From assembly GCA_020848655.1 (NCBI GenBank), contig JADLHU010000162.1, positions 62,001-126,000 of the forward strand: a stretch of DNA of 64,000 nucleotides. Reading direction: 5' to 3'. The notes under the pieces are model-generated. The model saw nothing but the letters and a program-made list of their open reading frames with translations. It was not told the origin of the DNA and did no database searches. The position numbers and the translations under genes were made by a program. Of this stretch, positions 18,544 through 28,514 are shown in pieces. The stretch's first letter is position 1; each line of letters starts with the position of its first letter. Origin of the DNA: Novosphingobium sp. (GTDB taxonomy: Bacteria > Pseudomonadota > Alphaproteobacteria > Sphingomonadales > Sphingomonadaceae).

Positions 18544-21125
18544 AAATCGAAGCCGATCCGCACCGTGCGCGGTTGCAGCGGGGTGATCTGGTTGCGATCG
18601 CGCACCAGGAACGGCGAACCGAGCGCGAAGCGGTTGCCGCGCGCATCGAGCAGGTTGGTCATCGTCAGGGTCAGGCCCTTGCGATCATCGCCGACGCGCA
18701 GTTCCATCCCGGTATCGAGGTAATCGCCCTGCAACTGGCCGAGCACCGGCCCGACGCCCAGCGTGGACTTGCCGACATAGCGCGCGAACCCACGCATCTG
18801 CGCATCGAAGCGGCGGCCCATGCGCGCGCTGTAGGTAAAGCCGACGCGCCCGGTGACATCGGCGATGTTGGGCAGCCGGTTGAAACTGGCAAGGCTGGTT
18901 TCGGCCGCGCTGCTGCCGATGCCGATCGCGATGCCGTTGACGATATCGATGTCGCCGCTGGTCGGCGCGCCGAAGCTGCCATCGGCAGGCGATTCGATGG
19001 TCACCGGCTGCAGCGCGTTGCGTTCGGTCACCTTGCTTTTGTTGACGTAGACCGAAAGGTCGAGTTCCAGCCCGGGCAGCGGCCGCCAGCGCGTTTTCGC
19101 GCCGAGCGAAAGGATATGCCCGTCGCCGACATTGGCGGTGGTCGCGAAGCCATAGCCGTCGATGAGGTCGGCCTGGATATCGGTCCAGCGCGTCCACGAT
19201 GCGCTCAGCGTCAGGTCCAGCCGCCGGGTGCCGTGGCGCGCGCCGGCTTCGATCGTGGCGACGTGATCGCCCTTGAAGCGCTGGATGAAATTGCGGCGCA
19301 CCGCGATGCCGCCGGGGCGGAAGCCTTCCTGGTAGCGGGCGAACAGCGTCGTCGTGCGGTTCGGCCGCCAGGCCAGCGCGGCGGACGGCAGCAGGCGGGT
19401 TTCGCGGCGCGCGGCGCGCGCGCTGGGATCGATGTCGAACGCCAGCAGCCGATCGACATCCTCGGAATTGCCGGTGAGCCGGGAATGAGTCAGCCGCCCG
19501 CCCGCGGTCAGCGTCAGGCGCGGGACAGGCTCGATCGTGCCTTCGCCGTAAAGCGTGGCTTCCTGCACCCGGTTGCGCACCCCGGTCAGCGCGCTGTCGA
19601 ACAGGTATTGCTGCATGTCGCGGTGGACCTTGGCTTCGTTGTGCAGCAGGCTGATGCCCAGCAGCCAGCCCGTGCCGTTCGGCCCGCGCCGCGCCAGCCG
19701 GGTTTCGGCGGTCACCATTTCGATGTGGTTGGTTTGCACCAGCCCGGCCGCCCGCGCGCCGGCGGTGGGGCTGAGCATGACCTTGCCGCTATCGGTGACG
19801 ACGATGTCCTTGCCGTCGATCTCGGGCGTCTTCAGCACCACGAGATCACCCGTGCGGGTGAACGTGACGCCATCGAACTGCTCGAACACATATTGCCGCG
19901 CATAGCCCAACGAGGATGTCAGCTCGATGTCGTCCCAGCGCTTGCGGGCGACCAGATCGACCATCCAGAAATTGTTGCGATAGGGCTGGGCGATGCTGCT
20001 CGACCGGGTCAGGCCATTGCCGCCGCGTTCGGCGTATTGGCTGTCGTCGCCCTTGATGCGCTGGCCCACGGCGCTCACGTCGACGATCGTGTCCGCGTCG
20101 GGGCTGTAGCGCAGCGCCAGCCGCCCGCCGAACGAGCGGACATCGTTCACGTCTTTCAGATGGCGGCTGACATCGTCGATATAGCCGCCCTCGGTCCCGG
20201 CGAAGGCCACCGCGCGCAAGGCCAGCCTGTCTTCCACCACCGGCAGGTTGATGATGGCGCCGCCATCCGCGCCGGCCTGGCCGTGCTGGACCTGCTGCAC
20301 CCCGGCCCAGACCGCGCCGCCCACCGTGTCCATATCGGGCGCATGCGGCACCACGCGCACCACGCCGCCCAGCGACCCCGCGCCATAAAGCGTGCCTTGT
20401 GGTCCTTCGAGCACTTCGACGCTGCGCACGTCGTAGAGCCGCAGGCTGGGATCGGGCGCGCTGTAGGTGATGCGGCTGTTGCCCCAGTATTGGCCCACGG
20501 TGGCCTGGGTCGGGCCGACGAAGCTGGAATCGGCGATGCCGCGGATGAACAGCTTGTTGCGGCCCTGCCCCAGGTGCGTCGACGCGACGCTGGCGATGCG
20601 GGCCTCGATCGCGGCGGTGCCGCGCGCGCCATCGGCTTTCGACAGGCTGGTGCCGTCGATGATCTCGATGCCGCCGGGATAGGCGCTGAGCGGGATGTCG
20701 CGCTTGGTGCCGGTCACGACGATTTCGGTGCCGCGCGATTCCGGCGGCGGGCCGGATGGCGGCGCGGGCGGGCGCGGCGGTGACGGCGGCTTCGCGCGCG
20801 CCAGGCGCGGCGGCGGCGCGGGCGCGTGTTCGATCAGGAACGTGGCCGGGGCGACCTGGCGCGCGCGCGCATCGGTATGGCGCAGCATCCGGTCAAGCGC
20901 CTGCGCCACGGTCAGCCGGCCGCGCACGCCGCGAATGCGCAAGTCCGAAAGCCGCCCATCGCGAAAGCCGATGCTGGCCCCGGTCTGGTTGCTGAGCATG
21001 CGGATCGCATCTTCCAGCCGCGAAGCGGGCACATCGACAGAACCCCCGCGCTGCTGGGCGAGCGCGGGGGTGCCAGCCATGATTGCGGCCGTCGCCAGAA
21101 GCGTCAGGCTATTGCGGCGCGGCAT
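18534..21125 (-). CDS. TonB-dependent receptor with N-terminal STN (secretin/TonB short) signalling domain
   Basis: 863 aa; STN region VPASRLEDAIRMLSNQTGASIGF, proline-rich linker, plug domain EIVVTGTKRDIPLSAYPGGIEIIDG, C-terminal ...IGFDFAF. Confidence 0.94.
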   Translation of the reverse strand: MPRRNSLTLLATAAIMAGTPALAQQRGGSVDVPASRLEDAIRMLSNQTGASIGFRDGRLSDLRIRGVRGRLTVAQALDRMLRHTDARARQVAPATFLIEHAPAPPPRLARAKPPSPPRPPAPPSGPPPESRGTEIVVTGTKRDIPLSAYPGGIEIIDGTSLSKADGARGTAAIEARIASVASTHLGQGRNKLFIRGIADSSFVGPTQATVGQYWGNSRITYSAPDPSLRLYDVRSVEVLEGPQGTLYGAGSLGGVVRVVPHAPDMDTVGGAVWAGVQQVQHGQAGADGGAIINLPVVEDRLALRAVAFAGTEGGYIDDVSRHLKDVNDVRSFGGRLALRYSPDADTIVDVSAVGQRIKGDDSQYAERGGNGLTRSSSIAQPYRNNFWMVDLVARKRWDDIELTSSLGYARQYVFEQFDGVTFTRTGDLVVLKTPEIDGKDIVVTDSGKVMLSPTAGARAAGLVQTNHIEMVTAETRLARRGPNGTGWLLGISLLHNEAKVHRDMQQYLFDSALTGVRNRVQEATLYGEGTIEPVPRLTLTAGGRLTHSRLTGNSEDVDRLLAFDIDPSARAARRETRLLPSAALAWRPNRTTTLFARYQEGFRPGGIAVRRNFIQRFKGDHVATIEAGARHGTRRLDLTLSASWTRWTDIQADLIDGYGFATTANVGDGHILSLGAKTRWRPLPGLELDLSVYVNKSKVTERNALQPVTIESPADGSFGAPTSGDIDIVNGIAIGIGSSAAETSLASFNRLPNIADVTGRVGFTYSARMGRRFDAQMRGFARYVGKSTLGVGPVLGQLQGDYLDTGMELRVGDDRKGLTLTMTNLLDARGNRFALGSPFLVRDRNQITPLQPRTVRIGFDFAF

Positions 21126-22134
21126 TGGCGGCGGTCATCCTCCACCCATCTCCATCGGGCGCGAAACCGACGCCGAGCAAAGGCCCGGCGCGGGCCAGCA
21201 CGTCGCGTTCCGCGCCATCGACCACCAGCGTGCCCGAAAAGCGCAAGCGTTCGACGCCCGGGGCCACGCGCACCGTGCGGCCCAGGTTGCGGCCCAGATC
21301 GCGTGCCACTTCGGCCAGCGAGGCGCCATCGTATTCCAGCCGGCCGGCACGCCACGCGCCAATGGCCTGCGGCGCGGTCTTGCGCAGCACCGGCTTCGCA
21401 TCGCGTCCGGCACGGACCAGCGCGTCGCCCGGGCTGAGCCGGATCGCCTCGCGCCCGGGTTCATAGATGACTTCGCCTTCGGCCACGGCGACATCGACGG
21501 CGCCGTCATCGGTCACCACGTTGAACACCGTGCCAACATCGAGCAGGCGCGTCTCTCCGGCCATGACCACGAAGGGGTCTTTCGCGTCGTGGCGCACGTC
21601 GAACAGCGCCTCGCCCTGGGCCAGGGTGATGATGCGCGGCTTTTCGGGATCGAAGCGGATGCGCGTGCCGCCGTTCAGCGTGATGCGCGAACCATCGGCC
21701 AGCGCCACGGTGCGATGTTCGCCCCGCGCGGTGACGATTTCCTGCGCGCCGCCCTGGAAAAGCACCCAGCCGGCCACTGCCGTGATCGCCGCTGCCACCG
21801 CGCCACCCCATACCGGCCAGCGCCGCCGCGTGCGCCAGCCGGCGCCATCGCTTTCGCTATCGTTTGCCGGGGTGCTTGCGGACGGGGCGACAGGGGCGGC
21901 GGGATGCGTTGCGGCGGCGAAGGCGGGCCTGGCGTCGCCGCTTTCCTCAAGCAGATCGTCCAGCCATTCGTCCTGCGCCAGCACGGCCTCGTAGGCGGCG
22001 AGATGGGCGGGATCGGCCTCAAGCCAATCGGTCAGCGCATCCCAATCGGCGAAGGCACGGTCGCGCGCGCGGATCACCCACAGGCGGGCGGTCTCTGCCG
22101 GGTCGGAATCGGGTTCCGGGTTGTAAGCTGTCAT
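21109..22134 (-). CDS. FecR family anti-sigma/sigma regulator
   Basis: Single TM, TARGEHRTVALADGSRITLNGGTRIRFD...RIITLAQGEALFDVRHDAKDPFVVMAGETRLLDVGTVFNV FecR domain; ATG at 22134 preferred. Confidence 0.93.
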   Translation of the reverse strand: MTAYNPEPDSDPAETARLWVIRARDRAFADWDALTDWLEADPAHLAAYEAVLAQDEWLDDLLEESGDARPAFAAATHPAAPVAPSASTPANDSESDGAGWRTRRRWPVWGGAVAAAITAVAGWVLFQGGAQEIVTARGEHRTVALADGSRITLNGGTRIRFDPEKPRIITLAQGEALFDVRHDAKDPFVVMAGETRLLDVGTVFNVVTDDGAVDVAVAEGEVIYEPGREAIRLSPGDALVRAGRDAKPVLRKTAPQAIGAWRAGRLEYDGASLAEVARDLGRNLGRTVRVAPGVERLRFSGTLVVDGAERDVLARAGPLLGVGFAPDGDGWRMTAANAAPQ

Positions 22135-22313
22135 ATCCATTGCCGCTACGAGGACGCAGCCGCCACGCGGATTCCGCATTGCATTTTCATGACTGACCCC
22201 TGTTATCGCCAATCAGCCCGCCGTGCAGCGGGATGACGCCCCATTATCCGAAATCCAAAGAGTGCCAACCTTGTGCCGATCGCGCTCTGCCCCGCGATAC
22301 GGCTACGCCTTTC

Positions 22314-22943
22314 CTACTCCAGATCAAGCCGGGCCTTTACCTGGGCCAGTGCCCGGTAGGCCTTCTGCAAATCCTTTTCCACCGAACTCAGGCTGATGCC
22401 AAGTTCGCGCGCGATCACCGCCTGGCCGATGCCTTCGATCCGATAGCGGCGAAACACCTGTTCGACGCGCGGACCCAGCGCCGCCAGCGCCGCATTCACT
22501 TCGCGCAGCCGTTCGCGCGCGATCAGCACGCGTTCGCCGTGCGGTTCTTCCTGCGGGGAAATCGATGTCTCGTGCCAATCGAACTGGCGGCGTTCGCGGC
22601 TGACGCTGGACCGGCGGCGATCGCGGATCAGGTTTTCGGCGGCGCGAAACAGATAGGATACCGGATCGGCGATCGGATGGCCGGGGCCGGCGGCCACGCG
22701 CTGCCACAGATCGTGGAGCAGATCCTCCGCATCATCGCCCGCGCCACGCGCAGCAAGAAAGCGCAGCAGGCGACGCCGTTCGACGATGACCACGCGTTGT
22801 AGCCCGTCGATTTCCTCAACGCGATTCATGGTGGCAGTGAAAGCACCCCGGGCGCGGCTTGCCAACCCCGACTCTTGCGGTTGCATCGGTTCTGGACCGG
22901 TCAAGCGAGGCAGGGACGCGACGGACGCCCGATCGGTGTTCAC
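22314..22943 (-). CDS. ECF sigma factor, FecI-like (start uncertain; could be a more internal ATG)
   Basis: ARGAGDDAEDLLHDLWQRVA, DPVSYLFRAAENLIRDRRR, YRIEGIGQAVIARELGISLSSVEKDLQKAYRAL region 2/4 motifs; upstream of FecR. Confidence 0.9.
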   Translation of the reverse strand: MNTDRASVASLPRLTGPEPMQPQESGLASRARGAFTATMNRVEEIDGLQRVVIVERRRLLRFLAARGAGDDAEDLLHDLWQRVAAGPGHPIADPVSYLFRAAENLIRDRRRSSVSRERRQFDWHETSISPQEEPHGERVLIARERLREVNAALAALGPRVEQVFRRYRIEGIGQAVIARELGISLSSVEKDLQKAYRALAQVKARLDLE

Positions 22944-23827
22944 AAGCCGCCTCCGGCAGGGCCCGGCGCGGCCGATCGGGCGCGGGCGAACCGCGAAATG
23001 TGCGGTTCGGCCTGATCTTCGTCGGGCCTGTATTCACGCGCCATGGACGTGGACGCGCCAAAGGACACAGCGCGCGGCGCGGGGCCGCCCAGCCAGGCCA
23101 GCGGATTGGTGGCCCGGCCATGATCGCGCACTTCGAAATGCAGGTGGCTGCCGGTGGAAAGCCCGGTCGATCCCATCAGCGCGATCGTCTCGCCCGGGGC
23201 GACCGGCGTGCCGGGCGAAACCAGCAGCCGAGAAAGATGGGCGTAGCGCGTTTCCAGGCCATTGCCGTGATCGATCTCTATCATGTTGCCATAGCCGCCG
23301 GCCGGCCCGGCAAAGCGGACGCGGCCGCCGGCCGAAGCCAGCACGGGCGTGCCCAGCCGGCCGGGAATGTCGATGCCCGAGTGCAGCCGGTACGTTCCGC
23401 GAATGGGATGAAGGCGCCAGCCGAACGCCGAGGAGAGATGGGGCAGCGCCACCATGGCCCGCTGCTGCGGGCGGGCCGGAACCCGCTGTTGCGGGGGGGA
23501 TAGGGTTACCGGCCCGTGCGCTGGCGCCGACCACGCCATCATCCTTTCGCGAAACGCCGCGCTGTTTCCGCCGGGCAACAGCCCCTGCGGCACGGCCGAT
23601 CCTGGTCCGGGACCGGCCGAAAGCCACAGTGCAAAGGGCAGTTGAAGAGCGAAACACCCGGGCATCGCCGACAACACGAAGCCGCGCCGGCGATCCCGCA
23701 ACACGCGCCGCAAAAAAGTCGCGCCCGGTATCGCGCCGGTTCCGTGCTTGGCCGGCGGGTGCGCGCCATGCGGGTTACGGAACCGGCCGGGGCGCTCCGT
23801 CTGGTTGGTATTGGCAACGCTCTGCAC
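22940..23827 (-). CDS. M23 family metallopeptidase (true start may be internal, e.g. 23665)
   Basis: FGWRLHPIRGTYRLHSGIDIPGRLGTPVLASAGGRV and GSHLHFEVRDHGRATNP LytM/M23 catalytic motifs. Confidence 0.88.
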   Translation of the reverse strand: MQSVANTNQTERPGRFRNPHGAHPPAKHGTGAIPGATFLRRVLRDRRRGFVLSAMPGCFALQLPFALWLSAGPGPGSAVPQGLLPGGNSAAFRERMMAWSAPAHGPVTLSPPQQRVPARPQQRAMVALPHLSSAFGWRLHPIRGTYRLHSGIDIPGRLGTPVLASAGGRVRFAGPAGGYGNMIEIDHGNGLETRYAHLSRLLVSPGTPVAPGETIALMGSTGLSTGSHLHFEVRDHGRATNPLAWLGGPAPRAVSFGASTSMAREYRPDEDQAEPHISRFARARSAAPGPAGGGL

Positions 23828-23841
23828 TCAAGGGAGGCACG

Positions 23842-24651
23842 ATGAATTCGACCGAACGTCGCATGCTGGACATGCTGAAGAAGGGCCGCGACCGCTATGG
23901 AGTCGTCGCGATCAAGGCCGAATTCGAAGCCGAGGGCACGCGCCCCGACGAGCTGCTGCGGCTGCTCGAACTGGCCTGGCGCGCGGATCTGGACGTGGCG
24001 CTGAAGATCGGCGGCTGCGAAGCGGTGTCCGACCTGCTGGCCTCCAAGCTCTATGGTGCGAACTACATCATCGCGCCGATGGTCGAGACGCCTTATGCGC
24101 TGTCCAAGTTCGTCGATGCGCGGAACAAGACCTACCCGGCGGACAGCGACACGCAGTTCCTGTTCAATCTCGAAACCGAAGCCACGCTGGCCAATCTCGA
24201 TGCGATGCTGCCGCTCGCCCGGGCGGAGCTTGACGGCATCGTCTTCGGCCGCGTCGATTTCACGCTGTCGCGCGGGTTGCCGCGCGGCGCGATCAACGAA
24301 CGGCAGATCACCGACGCGGTGCTGCGCGTGGCCGAGGCGTGCCGCGCCAACGACCTGGAACTCGTCGTCGGCGGATCGGTGGCGGTAGAGGCGATCGCGG
24401 CGCTGCGCGAAATCCGCAGCGTACGGCTCGATCGCTTCGAAACGCGCAAGGTGATCTTCGATGGCGCCGCCGTGGAAGCGCCGGGCTTCGAGGCGGGGAT
24501 CGCCAATGCGGTATCGTTCGAACTGGCCTGGCTCCAGAACAAGCGCGAATATTACCTGGCCATCGCGGACGAGGACCTGCCGCGCATCCGCATGATGCAG
24601 GACCGCGACGCCGCCGCCGCGCGCACCAAGCTTGCCAGCGTCGCCGCCTGA
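23842..24651 (+). CDS. HpcH/HpaI aldolase / citrate lyase-like family protein (polysaccharide-locus type)
   Basis: VVAIKAEFEAEGTRPDELLRLLELAWRADLDVALKIGGCEA...IIAPMVETPYAL...FNLETEATLANLDAML...GIVFGRVDFTLSRG. Confidence 0.82.
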   Translation: MNSTERRMLDMLKKGRDRYGVVAIKAEFEAEGTRPDELLRLLELAWRADLDVALKIGGCEAVSDLLASKLYGANYIIAPMVETPYALSKFVDARNKTYPADSDTQFLFNLETEATLANLDAMLPLARAELDGIVFGRVDFTLSRGLPRGAINERQITDAVLRVAEACRANDLELVVGGSVAVEAIAALREIRSVRLDRFETRKVIFDGAAVEAPGFEAGIANAVSFELAWLQNKREYYLAIADEDLPRIRMMQDRDAAAARTKLASVAA

Positions 24652-24656
24652 TCGCG

Positions 24657-25484
24657 ATGCCACTCGAACGGCAGGTCTCGGCGCTGCTGCGCGGCGTGGC
24701 GCAAGCCGTGGTGACGCCACGCTTCCGCCAGCTTGCCACGCATGAGATCGCGGAAAAAAGCCCCGGCGAGATCGTCACCACGGTCGATCGCGAGGCCGAG
24801 GCGCGGCTCTATGACGGGCTGGCCGCGCTGGGCCTTGGCGCGCGCATCGTGGGCGAGGAAGCGGCGGCGCACGATCCCGCGCTGCTCGATCGTGTGGACG
24901 AAGGGCTGGTCTGGCTGGTCGATCCGCTGGACGGCACGGCCAATTTCGCCGCCGGGCGCGAACCGTTCGGCATGATGGTGGCGCTAGTCGAGGACGGCGC
25001 GCCGCTGGCCGGCTGGATCTATGACCCGCTGGGCGATCGGCTGCACCATGCCGAACGGGGCCGGGGCGCGACCTGCAATGGCGATCGGGTGCAGGCCCGC
25101 GCCACGGGGCAGGCAGTGCCCGTCGCCGCGCTGGGCACGCATTTTCTCTCGCCCGAACGGCGCGAGCGAGTCCATGCCGCCGCCGCTGCGCGGATGGCGG
25201 TGCATCCCGTGCCGCGCTGCGCCGCCGCCAGCTATCCGCGGCTTGCCACGGGGCACGATGATGTGGCGCTGTTCCAGCGCATCCTGCCCTGGGATCACGC
25301 GGCGGGCGTGCTGTTCCTGACCGAAGCGGGCGGCGTCGTCACGCACTGGGATCGCCAGCCCTATCGCGTCGGCGGCAGCGGCGCGGGCGTGCTCGCCGCC
25401 GCGAACGGCGCCTTGTGGCAGGCCGCCGCCGAAGTGCTGCTGGCGCCCGGCGCGGGCCTGATCGAAATGGAAGGCTGCAACTGA
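24657..25484 (+). CDS. Inositol monophosphatase family protein
   Basis: IVTTVDREAEARLYDGL, IVGEEAAAHD, WLVDPLDGTANFAAGREPFGMMVALV, PWDHAAGVLFLTEAGGVVT. Confidence 0.92.
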   Translation: MPLERQVSALLRGVAQAVVTPRFRQLATHEIAEKSPGEIVTTVDREAEARLYDGLAALGLGARIVGEEAAAHDPALLDRVDEGLVWLVDPLDGTANFAAGREPFGMMVALVEDGAPLAGWIYDPLGDRLHHAERGRGATCNGDRVQARATGQAVPVAALGTHFLSPERRERVHAAAAARMAVHPVPRCAAASYPRLATGHDDVALFQRILPWDHAAGVLFLTEAGGVVTHWDRQPYRVGGSGAGVLAAANGALWQAAAEVLLAPGAGLIEMEGCN

Positions 25485-25485
25485 C

Positions 25486-27390
25486 ATGACCGTGCGTCCC
25501 AAGCCCTTGCTGAGCGGTTGCGCCGTGGTGGCCCTGATGCTGTCCGGGGCGATGCTGTCCGGGCCGGCCTTTGCGCAGCTTGCGGCGCCCGTCGCCCAGC
25601 CGTCTGCGTCCGGCGATGCCAGCGCGCGCCAGGCCGCGTCGGGCCAGGTGGCGGTGCCGTCCGGCACGGTGGCTTCCTATCAGCCCGATGTCATCCAGAA
25701 CGCCGTGCCCGCCGGCGACCAGTCGGCGGCGCGCGGCGGTGGCGATCCGGCCGGGCCGCCGCCCGCGCGGCGCGACAAGGACGAGGCCCCGCCGCCGCCC
25801 AGCGAGTTCGAGGACTTCGCCTCCACCGTCGTCGGCAAGCCGCTGCGCCGCTTCGGCGCGGACCTCTTGGTGCCCGAAGCGCGCGATTTCACCGCGCCGC
25901 CGACCACCACCGTGCCGGCCGACTATCGGCTCAATCCCGGCGACCAGTTGCTGATCGGGCTGACCGGTTCGGTGCAGGCGGCGGACTTGCGTCTGACGGT
26001 GGACAACGAAGGGCGCATCTTCGTGCCGCGCGTCGGCGCGATCCTGGTGGGCGGGGTGCGCTATGGCGATCTGCACGCCACGATCGAGCGGCAGGTGTCG
26101 CGCCAGTATCGCAGCTTCACCCTGGACGTGACGGTGGCCCGGCTGCACGGCGTGACCGTCTACGTCACCGGCTTCGCGCGCCAGCCGGGGGCCTATACCG
26201 TCGGCAGCCTGTCCACCCTGGTCAACGCCGTGCTGGCGGCGGGCGGCCCGGCGGCGGGGGGCAGCTTTCGTTCCATCCAGTTGCGGCGCGGCGGGCGGCT
26301 GCTTTCGGACTTCGATCTTTATGACCTGCTGCTCAAGGGCGACAAGAGCGGCGACAAGGTGCTGCAGAACGGCGACGTGATCTATGTCGCCCCCGCCGGC
26401 GAGCAAGTGGCGGTGATCGGCAGCGTCAATCACGAGGCGATCTTCGAAGTCGGCCCGGGCGAGACGGTGCAGGACGCCATCCTCTATGCCGGCGGCGTCA
26501 GCACCGTGGCCGATGGCACGCGGCTGATGGTGCTCGATTCGCTGGGGACAGAGCGGCAGGCCTGGGAACAGCTTTCCGCCGCCGATGCGGCGACACGCAA
26601 GGCGCGGCGCGGCGATGTGATCCGCGTGCTGTCCAACGCCGGCATCGCCCGCCCGATCCAGCAGCAATCGGTGCTGGTCACGATCAGCGGCGAAGTGGCG
26701 CGGCCGGGCCGCTATTACTTCCAGCCCGGCACGCGCCTGGCCGATGTGGTGGCGCAGGCCGGCGGGCTGACGGAGCAAGCCTTTCCCTATGCCAGCGTGA
26801 TCACGCGCGAAAGCGTGAAGCGCCAGCAGCGGCAGAGCTTCGACAACGCCATCCGGGACATGGAATTCCTGCTGACCGCGCAGCCGATCACGTCGGCCAA
26901 CCGCGCGCAACTGGTGCAGCCGCAGAACCTGACGCTGGTGCGCTCGATCGTCGACCAGTTGCGCCAGCGCGAGCCGACCGGGCGGTTGGTGTTCGACCTG
27001 CCGGTGACGGCGGCGGCGCTGCCGGCCGACCTGATCGTCGAAAACAACGACACGATCTATGTACCGCCGCGCCCGGTTACGGTGGGCGTGTTCGGCGCGG
27101 TGCCGACGCAGGCCTCGTTCGCCTATCGCGGCGGCGCCACGGTGCGCGATTACCTGACTTCGGCGGGCGGCGTACAGAAGCTGGGCGATCGCGGCGAAAT
27201 CTTCGTGGTGCGCGCCAATGGCACCGTCCTGTCCAAGGGCGCGCTGCGGGCGCGGGCCTTGCCGGGCGACCTGATCTTCGTGCCGATCGACGCCGATCGC
27301 GGTGAGTTCTGGGCGCGGCTGCGCGATATCACCGGCAGCCTGTTCGGCGGGGTCGTCGCCGCCGCATCGGTGAGCGCGCTGGTCCAATGA
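25486..27390 (+). CDS. Polysaccharide biosynthesis/export protein with SLBB domains (Wza-like)
   Basis: 634 aa; signal peptide; DYRLNPGDQLLIGLTGSVQ, repeated SLBB-type segments (VYVTGFARQPGAYTVG, VTISGEVARPGRYYF, VGVFGAVPTQASF). Confidence 0.93.
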   Translation: MTVRPKPLLSGCAVVALMLSGAMLSGPAFAQLAAPVAQPSASGDASARQAASGQVAVPSGTVASYQPDVIQNAVPAGDQSAARGGGDPAGPPPARRDKDEAPPPPSEFEDFASTVVGKPLRRFGADLLVPEARDFTAPPTTTVPADYRLNPGDQLLIGLTGSVQAADLRLTVDNEGRIFVPRVGAILVGGVRYGDLHATIERQVSRQYRSFTLDVTVARLHGVTVYVTGFARQPGAYTVGSLSTLVNAVLAAGGPAAGGSFRSIQLRRGGRLLSDFDLYDLLLKGDKSGDKVLQNGDVIYVAPAGEQVAVIGSVNHEAIFEVGPGETVQDAILYAGGVSTVADGTRLMVLDSLGTERQAWEQLSAADAATRKARRGDVIRVLSNAGIARPIQQQSVLVTISGEVARPGRYYFQPGTRLADVVAQAGGLTEQAFPYASVITRESVKRQQRQSFDNAIRDMEFLLTAQPITSANRAQLVQPQNLTLVRSIVDQLRQREPTGRLVFDLPVTAAALPADLIVENNDTIYVPPRPVTVGVFGAVPTQASFAYRGGATVRDYLTSAGGVQKLGDRGEIFVVRANGTVLSKGALRARALPGDLIFVPIDADRGEFWARLRDITGSLFGGVVAAASVSALVQ

Positions 27391-28514
27391 GCGGCGTTTC
27401 CGACATGACCCGCCGCGCCGGGGCCATCGCCGCCGATCCGCGCAAGCGCCGGCTGGGCTATGCGCTGCTGGCGCTGGTGCTGGCGGCGCTGTGCGTGGTG
27501 CCGCGCCCTTACGTGGCGCGCGCCAAGATGCTGCCGCAGGATGCCAGCAGCATCGGGCTGGGTTCGATGATGAATGCGCTGGGCGCGCAGTTGCAGGGCC
27601 TGGCCGCGCTGTTCGGCGGGGCCAAGCAGCCGATCGACCTGTACCTGGCCATCGCGCGCGGCACTGAAGTGACCGACGCGGTGATCGCGCGGCTTAGGCT
27701 GGTCGGTCCCGATGGCTATGCCACGCAGGATGCCGCGCGTGTCGCGATGGAACGCAAGGTCGATGTCCATTCGCTGACCGGCGGCATCATCGAGGTCGAG
27801 GTCAGGACGCACGACCGCAAGCAGGCCGAGGCGCTGGCCGCGGCCTATGTCCAGGCGATCAGCGATCGCATCGTCGCGCTCAGCCGCGATCGGGTGGAGC
27901 GCAAGCGCAAGATTGTGCTCGATCGGTTCCGCGATGCCTCGCGCAAGGTCGTCGCCAGCGAGGCGGCGCTGGCCAAGTTCCGCCGCAGCAACCAGCTTGC
28001 GGCGCCCGAGGCCGAACTGGGCGCGGCGCTTTCGATCCGCGCCGGGCTGGAAGCGCAGCTCAAGGCCAGACAGGTCGAACTGCAGACGCTGGAACGCTTC
28101 CAGGGACCGGACAACGCGCAGCTTCAGGCGGTGCGCCAGCAAGTCGCCTCGCTGCGCCAGCAGATCGCCAGCGCGGGCGAGCCGGGGCGCGATGCCTCTG
28201 GCCCGAACGTGGCCGGGATGTCGCAGATTTCGGGCGAATACCTCGATCTCTATCGCAACTACCGGTTCGCCCAGGCGCTCTACGAAGTCTATGCGCGGTC
28301 TTCGGAAGAAGTAGCGGTGGAAACGCTGGCCGGGGAAACCGCGTCCGACGTGCAACTGGTCGAAGCGCCGCACGCCGATCCCGATCGCAAGTACAATATC
28401 CCGGCGGTGGCGCTGCTGCTGCTGGTGCTGCTGGGCGCCGCGTTCACCGAAGTCTACGCGCCGGCCACCGGCATCGCCATGCCGTTTCGCCGCCAGCAGG
28501 ACCGCGCGCCATGA
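27387..28514 (+). CDS. Capsule/LPS export inner-membrane protein (Wzz/KpsE-like chain length protein)
   Basis: 375 aa with N- and C-terminal TMs and coiled-coil region VIALSRDRVERKRKIVLDRFRDASRKVVASEAALAKFRRSNQL. Confidence 0.88.
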   Translation: MSGVSDMTRRAGAIAADPRKRRLGYALLALVLAALCVVPRPYVARAKMLPQDASSIGLGSMMNALGAQLQGLAALFGGAKQPIDLYLAIARGTEVTDAVIARLRLVGPDGYATQDAARVAMERKVDVHSLTGGIIEVEVRTHDRKQAEALAAAYVQAISDRIVALSRDRVERKRKIVLDRFRDASRKVVASEAALAKFRRSNQLAAPEAELGAALSIRAGLEAQLKARQVELQTLERFQGPDNAQLQAVRQQVASLRQQIASAGEPGRDASGPNVAGMSQISGEYLDLYRNYRFAQALYEVYARSSEEVAVETLAGETASDVQLVEAPHADPDRKYNIPAVALLLLVLLGAAFTEVYAPATGIAMPFRRQQDRAP

